The notes under the pieces: model-generated
Told to the model about the DNA's origin: nothing
Database searches by the model: none
What the model saw: only the letters and a program-made list of their open reading frames with translations
Assembly (NCBI GenBank): GCA_025934735.1
Contig: JAICWP010000007.1
Location: 62,001-126,000, forward strand
Reading direction: 5' to 3'
Length of the DNA: 64,000 bases
Source: Terriglobales bacterium
GTDB taxonomy: Bacteria; Acidobacteriota; Terriglobia; Terriglobales; Acidobacteriaceae
In this document: positions 8,009 to 16,711 of the stretch, one piece after another
How the letters are laid out: every line of letters starts with the position of its first letter
Numbering within the stretch: the stretch's first letter is position 1
Translations under genes and position numbers: made by a program

Positions 8009-9649
8009 TCACGACTCGTACATCCACTTCCCGCCGACCATGGTGCGCTCCACCGGAATCGTGAGGAGCGACATGGGGTCGCTTCGGAAGGGGTCGCGGC
8101 CCAACACAATCAGGTCAGCAAACTTCCCGGCCGAAATGGTTCCCTTGATGTTCTCCTCGAAAGAAGCGTAAGCGCCGTTAATGGTGCCGCAGCGGATCGC
8201 TTCTTCCACGCTGATGCGCTGGTTGGCGCCCCACGCTTTTCCCTTCATATCAGTGCGCGTGACCTGGGATTGCAGCCACATCATGGGGTCGGAGGGGCTG
8301 GCGGTGTAGTCAGAGGAATCGGTGGGGCGCAGCCCGGCATTGAGAAAGTCGCGCATGGGAAACATGTGCTTGAGCCGCTCCTCGCCATAAAAGTGCATGA
8401 CGTCGCCGTGGAAGTAAACATAGCAAGAGAAAGGCGCGGGGATAACGCTGAGCGCCTTCATGCGCTGGATGAGAGCAGGGTTCAGCAGCGTGCAATGCTC
8501 GATGCGATAACGCGGGTCGCGGCGTGGCATTTCGCGCTGTACCTGCTCATACACGCCCAAAATTTCATCAATCGCCAAGTCGCCATTGGCGTGCGTGCCA
8601 AGCTGCCAGCCGGCGGCATGGGCCTTCCGTGAATTCTCATACAGGTCTTCCCTGGTGCTCACCTGCAAGCCTCGGTAGTCGCCCATGCCGATGTAGGGCT
8701 GGGAGAGCCAGGCGGTGCGCTCCGAAATTGAGCCATCGGCGTACTGCTTGATAGCGCCGATGCGGACCCACTCATCGCCAAAGCCGGTGTGAAGGCCGGC
8801 GGCGATCATCTTGTCCAGCGCGCGCACCGTGATATGCGAATAGATGCGCAGGCGGAGCTCGCTGGCGTCGCGACTATCCTGGTAGCCTTGCAGATCCTCG
8901 GGGCTGGCATCGGCATCGCAGGCGGAGGTCACGCCCTTGCTGGTCATCATCGTGGAAATAAGCTTGGCTCCGGCGCGGTAATCTTCGCGCGTGGGCTTAT
9001 AAGCGATCAGCTTTTCGAAGCTGGCGGTGGCGCGGTCGCCGACGTGGCCGGTCAGATTTCCGGCGCTGTCGTGCTCGAAGCGTCCCCCCGGCGGGTTGGG
9101 AGTTTTTTCGTCCACACCCGCCAGCTGGAAAGCCAGCGAGTTCACGAAAACGGTGTGGCCGCCGCGATGGCGTACCAGCACAGGATGATCAGGAACGGCG
9201 GCGTCCAGATCCTGACGGGAGAGCGGCCGTGGCGTTTTGCCATCGTCGTACAGGAAGCCGAGCACCCAGTGGCCGGCGGCAGTTTTAGCTGCTCGCTGGC
9301 GCAGAGCGGCCTGGATGTCGGAAATCGAGGCCTTGTCGCAGGCGACCATGCGCAGGTGCTCGACCCCGGACTCGATGGGATGAGAGTGGGCATCGTTAAA
9401 GCCTGGGAGCACGGTTTTGCCGCCCAGATCAATCTTGCGGCTGCGCCCGGCGCCAAGATGGAGCACGTCGTCATTGGAGCCCACGGCGAGAAAGCGGCCG
9501 CCGGAGATAGCCACCGCCTGGGCGCGCGGCAGGAGCGGGTCCACCGTCCAGAGGTTGCCGTTGTAGAGGATGATTTCAGGTTCGGTGCGCTGCAGAGGCA
9601 GCAGCGCAAACGCGCCCAGACCGAGGAGGAAGTTGCGGCGAGTAGCCAT
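8009..9649 (-). CDS. Tat-exported amidohydrolase, YtcJ-like (Amidohydro_3)
   Basis: A 546-residue metal-dependent hydrolase. The N terminus 'MATRRNFLLGLGAFALLPL' looks like a Tat signal, so the enzyme is probably periplasmic or membrane-tethered. The amidohydrolase core follows: 'ILYNGNLWTVDP' and 'GKTVLPGFNDAHSHPIESG' with the HxH metal ligands (about 87-89), 'LGTHANGDLAIDEIL' and 'IEHCTLLNPALIQRM' with further His ligands, then 'GLRPTDSSDYTASPSDPMMW' near the C-terminal metal-site Asp. The family hydrolyses C-N bonds in amide-type substrates; the natural substrate is unknown. It is monocistronic, convergent with the VWA gene. Confidence 0.87.
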   Translation of the reverse strand: MATRRNFLLGLGAFALLPLQRTEPEIILYNGNLWTVDPLLPRAQAVAISGGRFLAVGSNDDVLHLGAGRSRKIDLGGKTVLPGFNDAHSHPIESGVEHLRMVACDKASISDIQAALRQRAAKTAAGHWVLGFLYDDGKTPRPLSRQDLDAAVPDHPVLVRHRGGHTVFVNSLAFQLAGVDEKTPNPPGGRFEHDSAGNLTGHVGDRATASFEKLIAYKPTREDYRAGAKLISTMMTSKGVTSACDADASPEDLQGYQDSRDASELRLRIYSHITVRALDKMIAAGLHTGFGDEWVRIGAIKQYADGSISERTAWLSQPYIGMGDYRGLQVSTREDLYENSRKAHAAGWQLGTHANGDLAIDEILGVYEQVQREMPRRDPRYRIEHCTLLNPALIQRMKALSVIPAPFSCYVYFHGDVMHFYGEERLKHMFPMRDFLNAGLRPTDSSDYTASPSDPMMWLQSQVTRTDMKGKAWGANQRISVEEAIRCGTINGAYASFEENIKGTISAGKFADLIVLGRDPFRSDPMSLLTIPVERTMVGGKWMYES

Positions 9650-9717
9650 GAGAGTTCGCGAGCAATGTAGGGGTTTGGGGAGAGAAGGTCAACCGAAACG
9701 TGCTCCGGTTGAAAATG

Positions 9718-9776
9718 CTTAGCTCCTTCGGTCGCGCTCACGGCGCAAGCGTGGCTCGCGCTCCTCAAGATGACAT
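9718..9776 (-). repeat. Dispersed GTCATCCTGAG-type repeat, copy 2
   Basis: On the minus strand: GTCATCTTGAG, then a GC-rich imperfect palindrome (GAGCGCGAGCC...GTGAGCGCGACC), then GAAGGAGCT. It shares head and tail with copy 1 (7936-7966) but has a different central hairpin. It occupies the gap between the amidohydrolase start and the gamma-glutamyltransferase stop; the rest of that 184-base gap has no other visible feature. Confidence 0.55.
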
Positions 9777-9833
9777 TACGTATTGATCCGCGCACATCTG
9801 AATTGATCCGCGGCGAACGAAGTTAGTTCGCGG

Positions 9834-11510
9834 CTAGCGAAGCGCTGGTGACGGCAGGGGTTCAGGCTCGGCGTTGCCGTCGGCGCGCGGGTCAGAGGCG
9901 CCGTACTTCATCCCCGTTTTGCTGTTGTAGAGCACGGCCTGGCCGCGTCCCATGTTGGAAGAGTAGTCCCCGAGCACGCGCAGGTCGTGTCCCTTCTCCC
10001 GCAATTGCTGCAGCACCTCCGGCTTCATGCGCGATTCTATGGGCACAGTGCAGTCAACCTGGCTGCCGTGCACGGTAAACCGTGGCGCCGACACTGCGGC
10101 CTGGATGTTCATGCCGTAATCCACAACATTCGACACGAACTGAGCATGGGCCACCGGCTGATTGGAGCCGCCCATAATGCCAAAACCAATGTGTACGTCG
10201 TCGCGCTGCATAAAAGCGGGAATAATAGTGTGGAAGGGCCGCTTGCGGGGAGCGAGAGCATCCGGATGTTGAGGATCGAGACGGAAGAGGCCGCCGCGGT
10301 CCTGCAGAACAAAACCCATACCCTCCACCGCTAGGCCGGAACCGAACAGATCGTAGTTGCTCTGAATGAGCGAAACGATGTTGCCATCCTTGTCCACGGT
10401 GGAAAGGTACGTGGTATCGCTGGCGGGAGCGCCCGTCTTGACATCACAGTTCGCCTTGTCAGGATTGATCAGGCGTGCCCGCTGGGCGCCATACTCCCTG
10501 GAAATCAGGCCCTGCACCGGAATTTTGACGAAGCGCGGGTCTCCGTTGTAGCGGTAGAGGTCGGAGTAGGCAAGCTTCATGGCTTCAATCTTCTTGTGCA
10601 GTTCGACTGCGCCTTGCGGACCCCCGGGATCAGGCTGGAAATTGGACATGATGTTCAGCATTTCCAGAGCGGCCATGCCCTGGCCATTGGGCGGCAACTC
10701 GTACACGCGCCAGCCACGATAATCAATGGAGATTGGGTCCACCCACTCGGCGGCGAACTGAGCCAGATCGTCAGCCTGCAGGGTGCCGCCTGCGTCGACG
10801 GAAGTCTTGAGAATGGCTTTCGCGATGTCGCCGCGGTAAAACGCCGAGGCGCCTTGGTCGGCGATAAGTCGGAGGGCCTTGGCTACATCAGGATTCGAGA
10901 ACATCTGCCCAACTTCGGGAATCTTGCCATTGGGCAGAAAGACGCGGCGGGCTTCCTCGTTCTGCAGCGTGGGCTGGCCGACAGTCCAATACCCGTGGAC
11001 CAGTTCAGCCACGGGGTAACCATGCTCCGCGTAGTAAATCGCGGGGCCGAACAGGTCCTTCCAGGGAAGACGGCCGAAGCGCTTGTGAGCTTCGCTCCAA
11101 CCTTCGACAGCGCCAGGCACGGTTACGCTGTTAATGCCGTGCTGCGGCATCGAGGTGATGCCGTGTTGCTTCAGATAATCGATGGAGAGGCCGCGCGGCG
11201 CCCAGCCGCTGGAATTCAGGCCGTAGAGCTTGCCGGTCTTGGCGTCCCAGTAAATGAGGAACAGGTCGCCACCCATACCGTTCATCATCGGTTCGGTAAC
11301 ACCGAGCACCGCGTTGGCAGCGATGGCGGCGTCCACTGCCGAACCACCACGGGCCAAAATTTGGGCGCCTGCCTGCGAAGCCAGATACTGGCTGGTGGCC
11401 ACGATGCCGCGGTCGGTGATGACCATGGAGCGGCCGTAGGAACGGTCCTGGGCAAGCCCTTCGAATGCCATAGCCAGTAAGAACACACACAGAAGAATGC
11501 AACGCAACAT
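9834..11510 (-). CDS. Gamma-glutamyltransferase family protein, exported
   Basis: A 558-residue N-terminal-nucleophile hydrolase that cleaves gamma-glutamyl bonds (glutathione and related amides) after autocatalytic splitting into two subunits. A signal peptide (MLRCILLCVFLLAMAFEGLAQ) sends it to the periplasm. Large-subunit motifs 'GGSAVDAAIAANAVLGVTEP' and 'NGMGGDLFLIYW' are clear. The processing site is at 'SDTTYLSTVDKDGNIVSL', where the first Thr of TTY becomes the nucleophile; the more usual His of TTH is Tyr here. 'GMGFVLQDRGG' and 'GIMGGSNQPVAHAQ' follow. A TTG four codons upstream (11522) would extend it, but the ATG at 11510 gives the cleaner signal peptide. Confidence 0.88.
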   Translation of the reverse strand: MLRCILLCVFLLAMAFEGLAQDRSYGRSMVITDRGIVATSQYLASQAGAQILARGGSAVDAAIAANAVLGVTEPMMNGMGGDLFLIYWDAKTGKLYGLNSSGWAPRGLSIDYLKQHGITSMPQHGINSVTVPGAVEGWSEAHKRFGRLPWKDLFGPAIYYAEHGYPVAELVHGYWTVGQPTLQNEEARRVFLPNGKIPEVGQMFSNPDVAKALRLIADQGASAFYRGDIAKAILKTSVDAGGTLQADDLAQFAAEWVDPISIDYRGWRVYELPPNGQGMAALEMLNIMSNFQPDPGGPQGAVELHKKIEAMKLAYSDLYRYNGDPRFVKIPVQGLISREYGAQRARLINPDKANCDVKTGAPASDTTYLSTVDKDGNIVSLIQSNYDLFGSGLAVEGMGFVLQDRGGLFRLDPQHPDALAPRKRPFHTIIPAFMQRDDVHIGFGIMGGSNQPVAHAQFVSNVVDYGMNIQAAVSAPRFTVHGSQVDCTVPIESRMKPEVLQQLREKGHDLRVLGDYSSNMGRGQAVLYNSKTGMKYGASDPRADGNAEPEPLPSPALR

Positions 11511-11652
11511 TGTGCCTCGCAAACGGCGAAATATGAAAGCTTGCGAATGTACACCGGGGAAGGCAGTGGGGACAACCGGGAAGGCTCACCACAAGGACAA
11601 AAAAACGAGCGCGAGCCAAGTCAACGACGAAGCGTGGTAGCATTTCGCGGTC

Positions 11653-13104
11653 ATGAGAAAGATTCTTCTCGCACTGTTAGCGACGGTTGCGCTGTACAGT
11701 GCGGCGACTGCACGCCCACCGGCGGGCACTCCTGATTTCAGGCTGGTTCAACTGGGCGAGGGAGTGTGGGCGGCCATCGGCAGCGACACCGGAAAGGCGG
11801 GCGCCAATGCCGGGTTCGTGGTGGGCGAGGACGGAGTCGCCGTTATTGACACCTTCGAAGATCCGGGCGTGGCCAAGGAACTGCTGGCCGAAATCCGCAA
11901 GCGCACGCCGCTGCCGATTCGGTTCGTCATCAACACGCACTATCACCTCGACCATGTTAACGGTAACGACGTGTTTGCCGCCGCAGGGGCAACCATCCTG
12001 GCCCAGCGCAACGTGCGCGACTGGATGCGCACCGAAAACCTGAAGTGGTGGGGAGACAAGATCAAGCCCGAAATGAAGGCGCGGGTGGAGTCGCTTAAGC
12101 TGCCGGACCTGGTTTACGACCGCGGAGTGGACCTTTACCTGGGGTCAAGGAAGCTCGAGGTGCATTCGTATGCGGGCCATACCGGCGGCGACTCCATTGT
12201 TTATGTACACGATGCGGGCGTGGTGTTCTGCGGTGACCTGTTTTGGAACCACAACATCCCCAACCTGACCGATGCCACCACCGGCGCGTGGACCAAGACT
12301 CTGGATACACTGGTGGGATCCGGCGCCGGCAAATTCGTACCTGGGCATGGAGAGCCGGGAACGTCTTTGGACGTAAAGGCATTTCAGCAATACCTGGGGG
12401 ATTTGCGCGCGGCGGTTGGACAAGCGCAGGCCGCTGGCAAGAATGGCGACGCTCTGGTACAGGCGGTCTTGCCGGAGTTGCAGGCGAAATACGGGGGCTG
12501 GGCGTTGTTCCAGGAATTTGGCAAATCGAATATTCAGCAAACGTCAGAGGAACTGGCGGGCAGAAAGCGTGTGCCCAAACCGGCTGCGAGCACGGCATCC
12601 AGTGAGCCGCAACTTCCTTACTTGCCCCTGCGGGTGAAGATCGGGCAGAAAGCGCCGGACTTCAGCTTGCCCGGTGCAGACGGCAAGATCGTGAGACTTT
12701 CGTCGCTCGCTGGCCGCAAGGTTCTGCTCGATTTTTACGAGGGATTCTGGTGACCTTACTGCATGATGGAACTCGGCGAGTTCACAAAACATTACAAAGA
12801 CTTCCAGACCGCCGGCGTAGAAGTTCTGGCGATCAGCACCGATGGGATGGACGATGCGCGCTGGACCAAGGAACAGGTGGGAACGCCGTTCCCCGTGCTT
12901 TCTGACGCCAAGCGCAGTGTCATGCAGCAGTACGGAACGCGCTCGCTTTCAACTTATCCCGCGCCCGATGGCGGAGCTTACAACCATGCGACTTTGATCC
13001 TGGTGGACAAGAGCGGCATTATCCGCTGGATCTATCGGAATGCGGATTACCGCATCCGTGCCAGTGTGGCGGACGACCTGGCGCACATCCGAGAACTGCA
13101 CTAG
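11653..13104 (+). CDS. Probable selenoprotein: exported metallo-beta-lactamase-fold hydrolase fused to a UxxC redoxin (in-frame TGA at 12751-12753)
   Basis: Read through its TGA, this is a 483-residue protein. A signal peptide (1-20) is followed by an MBL-fold hydrolase with the metal motif 'THYHLDH' (His96, His98, Asp100, His101), 'SYAGHTGGDS', 'VVFCGDLFW' and 'VPGHGEPG'. From about residue 325 an AhpC/TSA-type redoxin begins ('IGQKAPDFSLPGADGK', 'LLDFYEGFW'). Codon 367 is TGA, followed by Pro-Tyr-Cys-Met-Met-Glu-Leu and the rest of a normal redoxin ('VLAISTDG', 'FPVLSDAK', 'HATLILVDKSGIIRWIYRN'). Related proteins have WCPYC here, so TGA stands exactly at the catalytic Cys. Frame is unbroken on both sides, no ribosome binding site precedes the ATG at 12763, and a SECIS-like hairpin follows. 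Selenocysteine insertion is inferred; the alternative is a nonsense mutation splitting the gene at 11653-12753 and 12763-13104. sel genes are not in this window. Confidence 0.8.
12751..12794 (+). promoter_or_regulatory. Candidate bacterial SECIS element with its UGA codon
   Basis: UGA at 12751-12753. A perfect six-base stem GAACTC/GAGTTC (12769-12774 with 12778-12783) closes a GGC triloop at 12775-12777, 21 bases after the UGA. A second stem TGATG/CATTA (12764-12768 with 12790-12794) extends it below a six-base bulge on the 3' side. Bacterial SECIS elements lie just after the UGA inside the coding region, have a short apical loop with G in its first two positions, and place that loop roughly 16-37 bases from the UGA; all three hold here. 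The fold is drawn by eye, not computed. Confidence 0.7.
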
Positions 13105-13122
13105 CCAAAGCAGGAGAATAAA

Positions 13123-13566
13123 ATGATGACCCGACGTGAAGTAGGCAAGGCACTGAGCCTGGCGGCACTTTCGGCGGCTGGGCTGACCGAAGTTCTGCGG
13201 GCAGACACAGCGTCTACAGACCCCAAGGCAGCCGCGAATGCTATCGGCGTGAAACGGCTATTCGAACAAACAGTGCCCGACATTGGAGGCAAAGAGGTCC
13301 GCATGGTGATGCTCACCATCGAGCCGGGCGGCACCTCACACCCGCATCGTCATACCGGACCGGTGTTCGCTTACGTGCTCGAGGGCGCCATACAGAACCA
13401 GGTGGACCCCGAACCCCTCAAGACATACCACGCGGGGGAGATCTTCTACGAGCCAACCATGCACGTGCACCGCGCGTTGATTAACTTAAGCAAGGCGCAG
13501 CCCGCTAAAGTGCTGGTGTTTGAGATCGGGGAGAAAGGGAAGGAATTCACCGTGGCGGCGACATAG
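13123..13566 (+). CDS. Exported cupin-domain protein
   Basis: A 147-residue single-cupin protein. The N terminus 'MMTRREVGKALSLAALSAAGL' has a twin Arg and a hydrophobic run, a probable export signal. The cupin core shows motif 1 'PGGTSHPHRHTGPVFAYVLEG' split around its two His ligands (roughly residues 71-90) and motif 2 'YHAGEIFYEPTMHVHRALIN' with the C-terminal His. A CAGGAGAA ribosome binding site precedes the ATG pair at 13123. It lies 18 bases after the MBL-redoxin gene and is probably in the same transcript. Cupins of this size bind metals or small ligands; substrate unknown. Confidence 0.82.
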   Translation: MMTRREVGKALSLAALSAAGLTEVLRADTASTDPKAAANAIGVKRLFEQTVPDIGGKEVRMVMLTIEPGGTSHPHRHTGPVFAYVLEGAIQNQVDPEPLKTYHAGEIFYEPTMHVHRALINLSKAQPAKVLVFEIGEKGKEFTVAAT

Positions 13567-13706
13567 CTCCTCTGCTAACCACAGAGCGACACTGAGGATA
13601 CCTTCGGAGACCTCCGGAACTGCCGCTACAGGTGCGAGTTGCTTACGTCGTCATCAGTCGTACAATTTCGGCCCTGAATCCTCTATGAGTCTCTGCGCCC
13701 CCTGGG

Positions 13707-15971
13707 TCACGCCTTCAGATTTGTTTTGGAAATCGGCAACTCGCGGATGCGCTTGCCGGTTGCTGCAAAGATCGCGTTACAAAGCGCGGGCGCGAACGGC
13801 GGCACCCCTGGTTCGCCGACACCAGCCGGAGGCGCGGTGCTCTCCACAATGTAGATGTTGTTCTCGCGCGGAGCCTCGGTGATGCGGGCCACTGGATAAT
13901 CGTTGAAGTTGGATTGCTCGATGGCACCATTTTTAGCGGTGATTTCGCCCATCAAAGCCAGGCTGGCGCCAAACACGTTGGCCCCCTCGAACTGCGCGCG
14001 TGTGATTTCCGGGTTCACCACCAGTCCGGCGTCGAGTGCCGTATCCACGCGAGGTACGCGAACCTCTCCTTGAGGTGTCACTTCCACTTCGACCACCGAA
14101 GCGACGTAGGTCACGAAGCTACGGTGCACAGCAATGCCCAGCGCTCTTCCCTTCTCCAGCTTGCGCTTACCCCAGCCGGACTTCTCCGCCACCACTTCCA
14201 CGACCTTGCGCAGCCGGGCCGTATCTATGGGGAATTTCTGGTAGTCCGCATTGTAGTTGGGATATTTGGTAGCTTTCAGATCGAGGACGCGGGGGCGGCC
14301 AAGCAGCGCGAGCAAGTACTCGAGCGGGTCGCGTCCGGCATTGTGCGCCAGTTCGTCCAAAAAGGACTGCACCGCAAAGGCGTGATAGACATTGGCGACG
14401 GAACGCAGCCAGCCAATGCGCACGTGAGCGACGGCAGGACCGTTCTCCACGCGCAGGTTGGGAATATCGAAAGGGATGTCCGTAAAGCCCATGCCCATTT
14501 CGTCGTCGCCGCCGTAAGTGGCGCTGGCGTCGAAAGTGGACGGGATGGGCGTGAAAACGGAACGCTGCAGCCAGGCCGTGGGCATGCCCTTGTCGTCCAC
14601 CGCGGCTTTCATGTACATGGCGGCAACGGCATGATAGTAGTCGAACTTGACGTCGTCCTCGCGGGTCCACACCACTTTGACCGGCCGGCCAACTTTTTTG
14701 GAAAGCAACGAGGCTTCCACGATGTAGTCGGGCATGGACTTGCGCCCGAAGGCGCCGCCCAGCAGGGTGACGTGGCAGATCACGTTCTCCTTGGCGATCC
14801 CCAGAGCCTTGCTGACCGCGTCCTGCGTGGCTTGCGGATCCTGCGTGGGAGCCCAGGCGGTGAGCTTGCCGTCGCGGAAATCAGCTACCGCGACCGGCGG
14901 CTCCATGGAGGCATGGGCCAAAAGCGGAACGTAGTAGTCGGCTTCCAGAACCTTGCCGCCCTTGGCGAACCCGGCGTCCACATCGCCTTCGTTGCGCACC
15001 GCCTTGCCCGGCTTGCGCGCTGTGGCCTGCATCTCCTTTTTGAATTCGTCAGAGCTGAAAGCGGCATGCGCGCCGTTTTCCCAAGCGACGTTCAGCTTCT
15101 TCCGGCCCTGGAACGCGGCCCAGGTGTTGTCAGCGATTACCGCTATCCCGCCCAGCGCCTGGTACTCATGCGGCGGCTTAAACGTATCGATTGGAATGGT
15201 CTGGCGCACGCCCGGAACCTGCAGCGGCGCTTTATCGTCATACGACTTGATTTTGCCGCCGAGCACGGGCGGGTGCTCAATGGAGGCATAGACCATGTTG
15301 TCCATACGCGCGTCCATACCATAGACAGCCTTGCCGGTGACCAGGTGGCTCAGGTCATAGCTGACCATGCCTTTGCCGACATAGCGCCAGGCACTGGGCG
15401 GCTTGAACTGCAGCTCTTTTTTGTCCGGGACCGGCAGCCTGCCGGCAGCGGTGGTGAGCTCGCCGTAGCCGAGTTTCCGGCCGGAGGAGGCGTGCACAAT
15501 GGTGTGCAGGTCAGCGCGGCACTGGCTCTCGGGAACGTTCCACTGCTGCGCCGCCGCGCGGGTGAGCATGAGCCGCGCCGTGGCGCCGGCTTCACGCATG
15601 GCATCGAAGAACTCGCGAATGGACTGCGAGCCGTCGGTTTCCTGCGAACCGTATCGGGCATCGCCAATAGCCTGCTCGATCTTCACCCGCTTCCAATCAG
15701 CGTCCAGCTCATCGGCCAGCACCAGCGGCAGCGAGGTGCGGATGCCAGTGCCCATCTCGGAACGGTGGGCCACGATGTACACGGTACCATCCGTATCAAT
15801 GCCGACGTAAACGCCGGGATGCAGCGGGGCGTGCTCAGCATGGGTGCCGGCGTAGGCGACTTCCTCAGCCAGCAAGCCGGAGGGGAGCACGCGAACACTG
15901 AGCACCAGGGCGCCCGTGGTGACCACACCCTTGAGGAAACCTCGACGGCTGAGATTCAGAATGTCGCTCAT
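13707..15971 (-). CDS. Molybdenum hydroxylase large subunit, IorB/xanthine dehydrogenase family, Tat-exported
   Basis: A 754-residue molybdopterin-binding catalytic subunit resembling isoquinoline 1-oxidoreductase beta subunit. The start at 15971 gives a textbook Tat signal 'LSRRGFLKG'; the longer open frame upstream lacks it. Family blocks include '[21 protein letters not shown]', '[19 protein letters not shown]', '[18 protein letters not shown]' and, near the C terminus, '[12 protein letters not shown]' with the catalytic Glu that activates the Mo-bound water. It overlaps the [2Fe-2S] subunit gene by four bases, so the pair forms an IorAB-type periplasmic dehydrogenase. No FAD subunit is nearby, which fits the IorAB two-subunit class using a cytochrome acceptor. 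Substrate (N-heterocycle or aldehyde) is not determinable. Confidence 0.9.
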   Translation of the reverse strand: MSDILNLSRRGFLKGVVTTGALVLSVRVLPSGLLAEEVAYAGTHAEHAPLHPGVYVGIDTDGTVYIVAHRSEMGTGIRTSLPLVLADELDADWKRVKIEQAIGDARYGSQETDGSQSIREFFDAMREAGATARLMLTRAAAQQWNVPESQCRADLHTIVHASSGRKLGYGELTTAAGRLPVPDKKELQFKPPSAWRYVGKGMVSYDLSHLVTGKAVYGMDARMDNMVYASIEHPPVLGGKIKSYDDKAPLQVPGVRQTIPIDTFKPPHEYQALGGIAVIADNTWAAFQGRKKLNVAWENGAHAAFSSDEFKKEMQATARKPGKAVRNEGDVDAGFAKGGKVLEADYYVPLLAHASMEPPVAVADFRDGKLTAWAPTQDPQATQDAVSKALGIAKENVICHVTLLGGAFGRKSMPDYIVEASLLSKKVGRPVKVVWTREDDVKFDYYHAVAAMYMKAAVDDKGMPTAWLQRSVFTPIPSTFDASATYGGDDEMGMGFTDIPFDIPNLRVENGPAVAHVRIGWLRSVANVYHAFAVQSFLDELAHNAGRDPLEYLLALLGRPRVLDLKATKYPNYNADYQKFPIDTARLRKVVEVVAEKSGWGKRKLEKGRALGIAVHRSFVTYVASVVEVEVTPQGEVRVPRVDTALDAGLVVNPEITRAQFEGANVFGASLALMGEITAKNGAIEQSNFNDYPVARITEAPRENNIYIVESTAPPAGVGEPGVPPFAPALCNAIFAATGKRIRELPISKTNLKA

Positions 15972-16423
15972 GCGCGTTCTCCGGCGGCAGCCTTGATGGC
16001 CTCGCGAATGCGGTTGTAGGTGCCACAGCGGCAAATGTTGCCGGCCATGGCCTCCTCGATCTGCTGATCCGTGGGCCGCGGAGTGCTATTGAGCAGCGCG
16101 ACGGCCTGCATGATCTGCCCGGACTGGCAGTAGCCGCACTGAGGAACGTTATGCTCCATCCACGCCTTCTGCACGGCGTGGAGGCCGGCTGCGGAAAGGT
16201 GCTCGATGGTGGTGATGCTGCTGCCGGCAAGCGCGCCCATGCGGGTCACGCAGGAGCGGATGGCCTTGCCATCCCGGTGCACGGTGCAGGCGCCGCACAG
16301 CGCGATGCCGCAGCCGTACTTGGTGCCGGTGAGACCCAGCACATCGCGCAGGTACCACAGCAGCGGCATTTGCGAATCGCCGTTAAAAGAACGCTCCACT
16401 CCGTTGACTTTAAGACGGATCAT
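15968..16423 (-). CDS. Molybdenum hydroxylase [2Fe-2S] subunit, IorA/CoxS type
   Basis: A 151-residue iron-sulfur subunit that passes electrons from the molybdenum site. The N-terminal plant-type ferredoxin cluster is '[16 protein letters not shown]' with a further Cys in 'IRSCVTRM'. The C-terminal helical domain binds the second cluster with '[12 protein letters not shown]' and '[12 protein letters not shown]'. I set the start at the ATG at 16423 because GAGG lies a proper distance upstream and MIRLKVNG matches family starts; the frame stays open upstream to 16573 without likeness. It is exported only with its Tat-bearing partner, whose gene it overlaps by four bases. Confidence 0.9.
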   Translation of the reverse strand: MIRLKVNGVERSFNGDSQMPLLWYLRDVLGLTGTKYGCGIALCGACTVHRDGKAIRSCVTRMGALAGSSITTIEHLSAAGLHAVQKAWMEHNVPQCGYCQSGQIMQAVALLNSTPRPTDQQIEEAMAGNICRCGTYNRIREAIKAAAGERA

Positions 16424-16472
16424 GTTGTCCTCGATGAGCGAAACCATGCCAATTGTGCCACGAGCAGCCCGG

Positions 16473-16500
16473 TTGCGCCGCACAAAAACCTTGCTATAAT
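16473..16500 (+). promoter_or_regulatory. Sigma70-type promoter upstream of the three FAD dehydrogenase genes
   Basis: Extended -10 TGCTATAAT (16492-16500) with a consensus TATAAT, and a TTGCGC -35 (16473-16478) at 16-base spacing. Transcription would start near 16507, leaving an untranslated leader of about 205 bases before the ATG at 16712. The leader holds no named structure that I recognise. Confidence 0.6.
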
Positions 16501-16711
16501 CGCGCAACGTTAGACAAGCCCTTCGGACCTGTCCAATGCACACGCCCGCCGCAGACCGGGAGCGCCGTTCCATTCACAAACTATGACTGTTCCACCTCAA
16601 AGCACACGAAGGAACATGGGGAACAAACCTGATCCGCCGTATGCGATTCGCCGGCGAGCGCCCGCGCTGAGCTTGCCGGAGACACACCCGCGCGGCTGAA
16701 CAAGAAGCAGC

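Noticed and set aside
8789-9670. Plus-strand open frame of 293 codons opposite the amidohydrolase
   Set aside because: Antisense shadow; the amidohydrolase metal motifs on the minus strand are unambiguous.
12763-13104. Separate 113-residue redoxin gene starting at ATG 12763
   Set aside because: It begins directly after the Cys of the active site, lacks a ribosome binding site and would miss the first half of the redoxin fold; it is better read as the end of the TGA-containing gene.
13567-13706. Possible repeat pair of 'ACCACAGAG' and 'CTCTGCGC' types in the gap after the cupin gene
   Set aside because: Only short, imperfect similarity and no second copy in the window; too weak to call a repeat.
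13914-16019. A 701-codon open frame on the plus strand, antisense to the molybdenum hydroxylase gene
   Set aside because: It is a shadow of the well-conserved minus-strand gene: the translation is low in complexity with many His/Gly/Arg, has no domain, and lacks a ribosome binding site.
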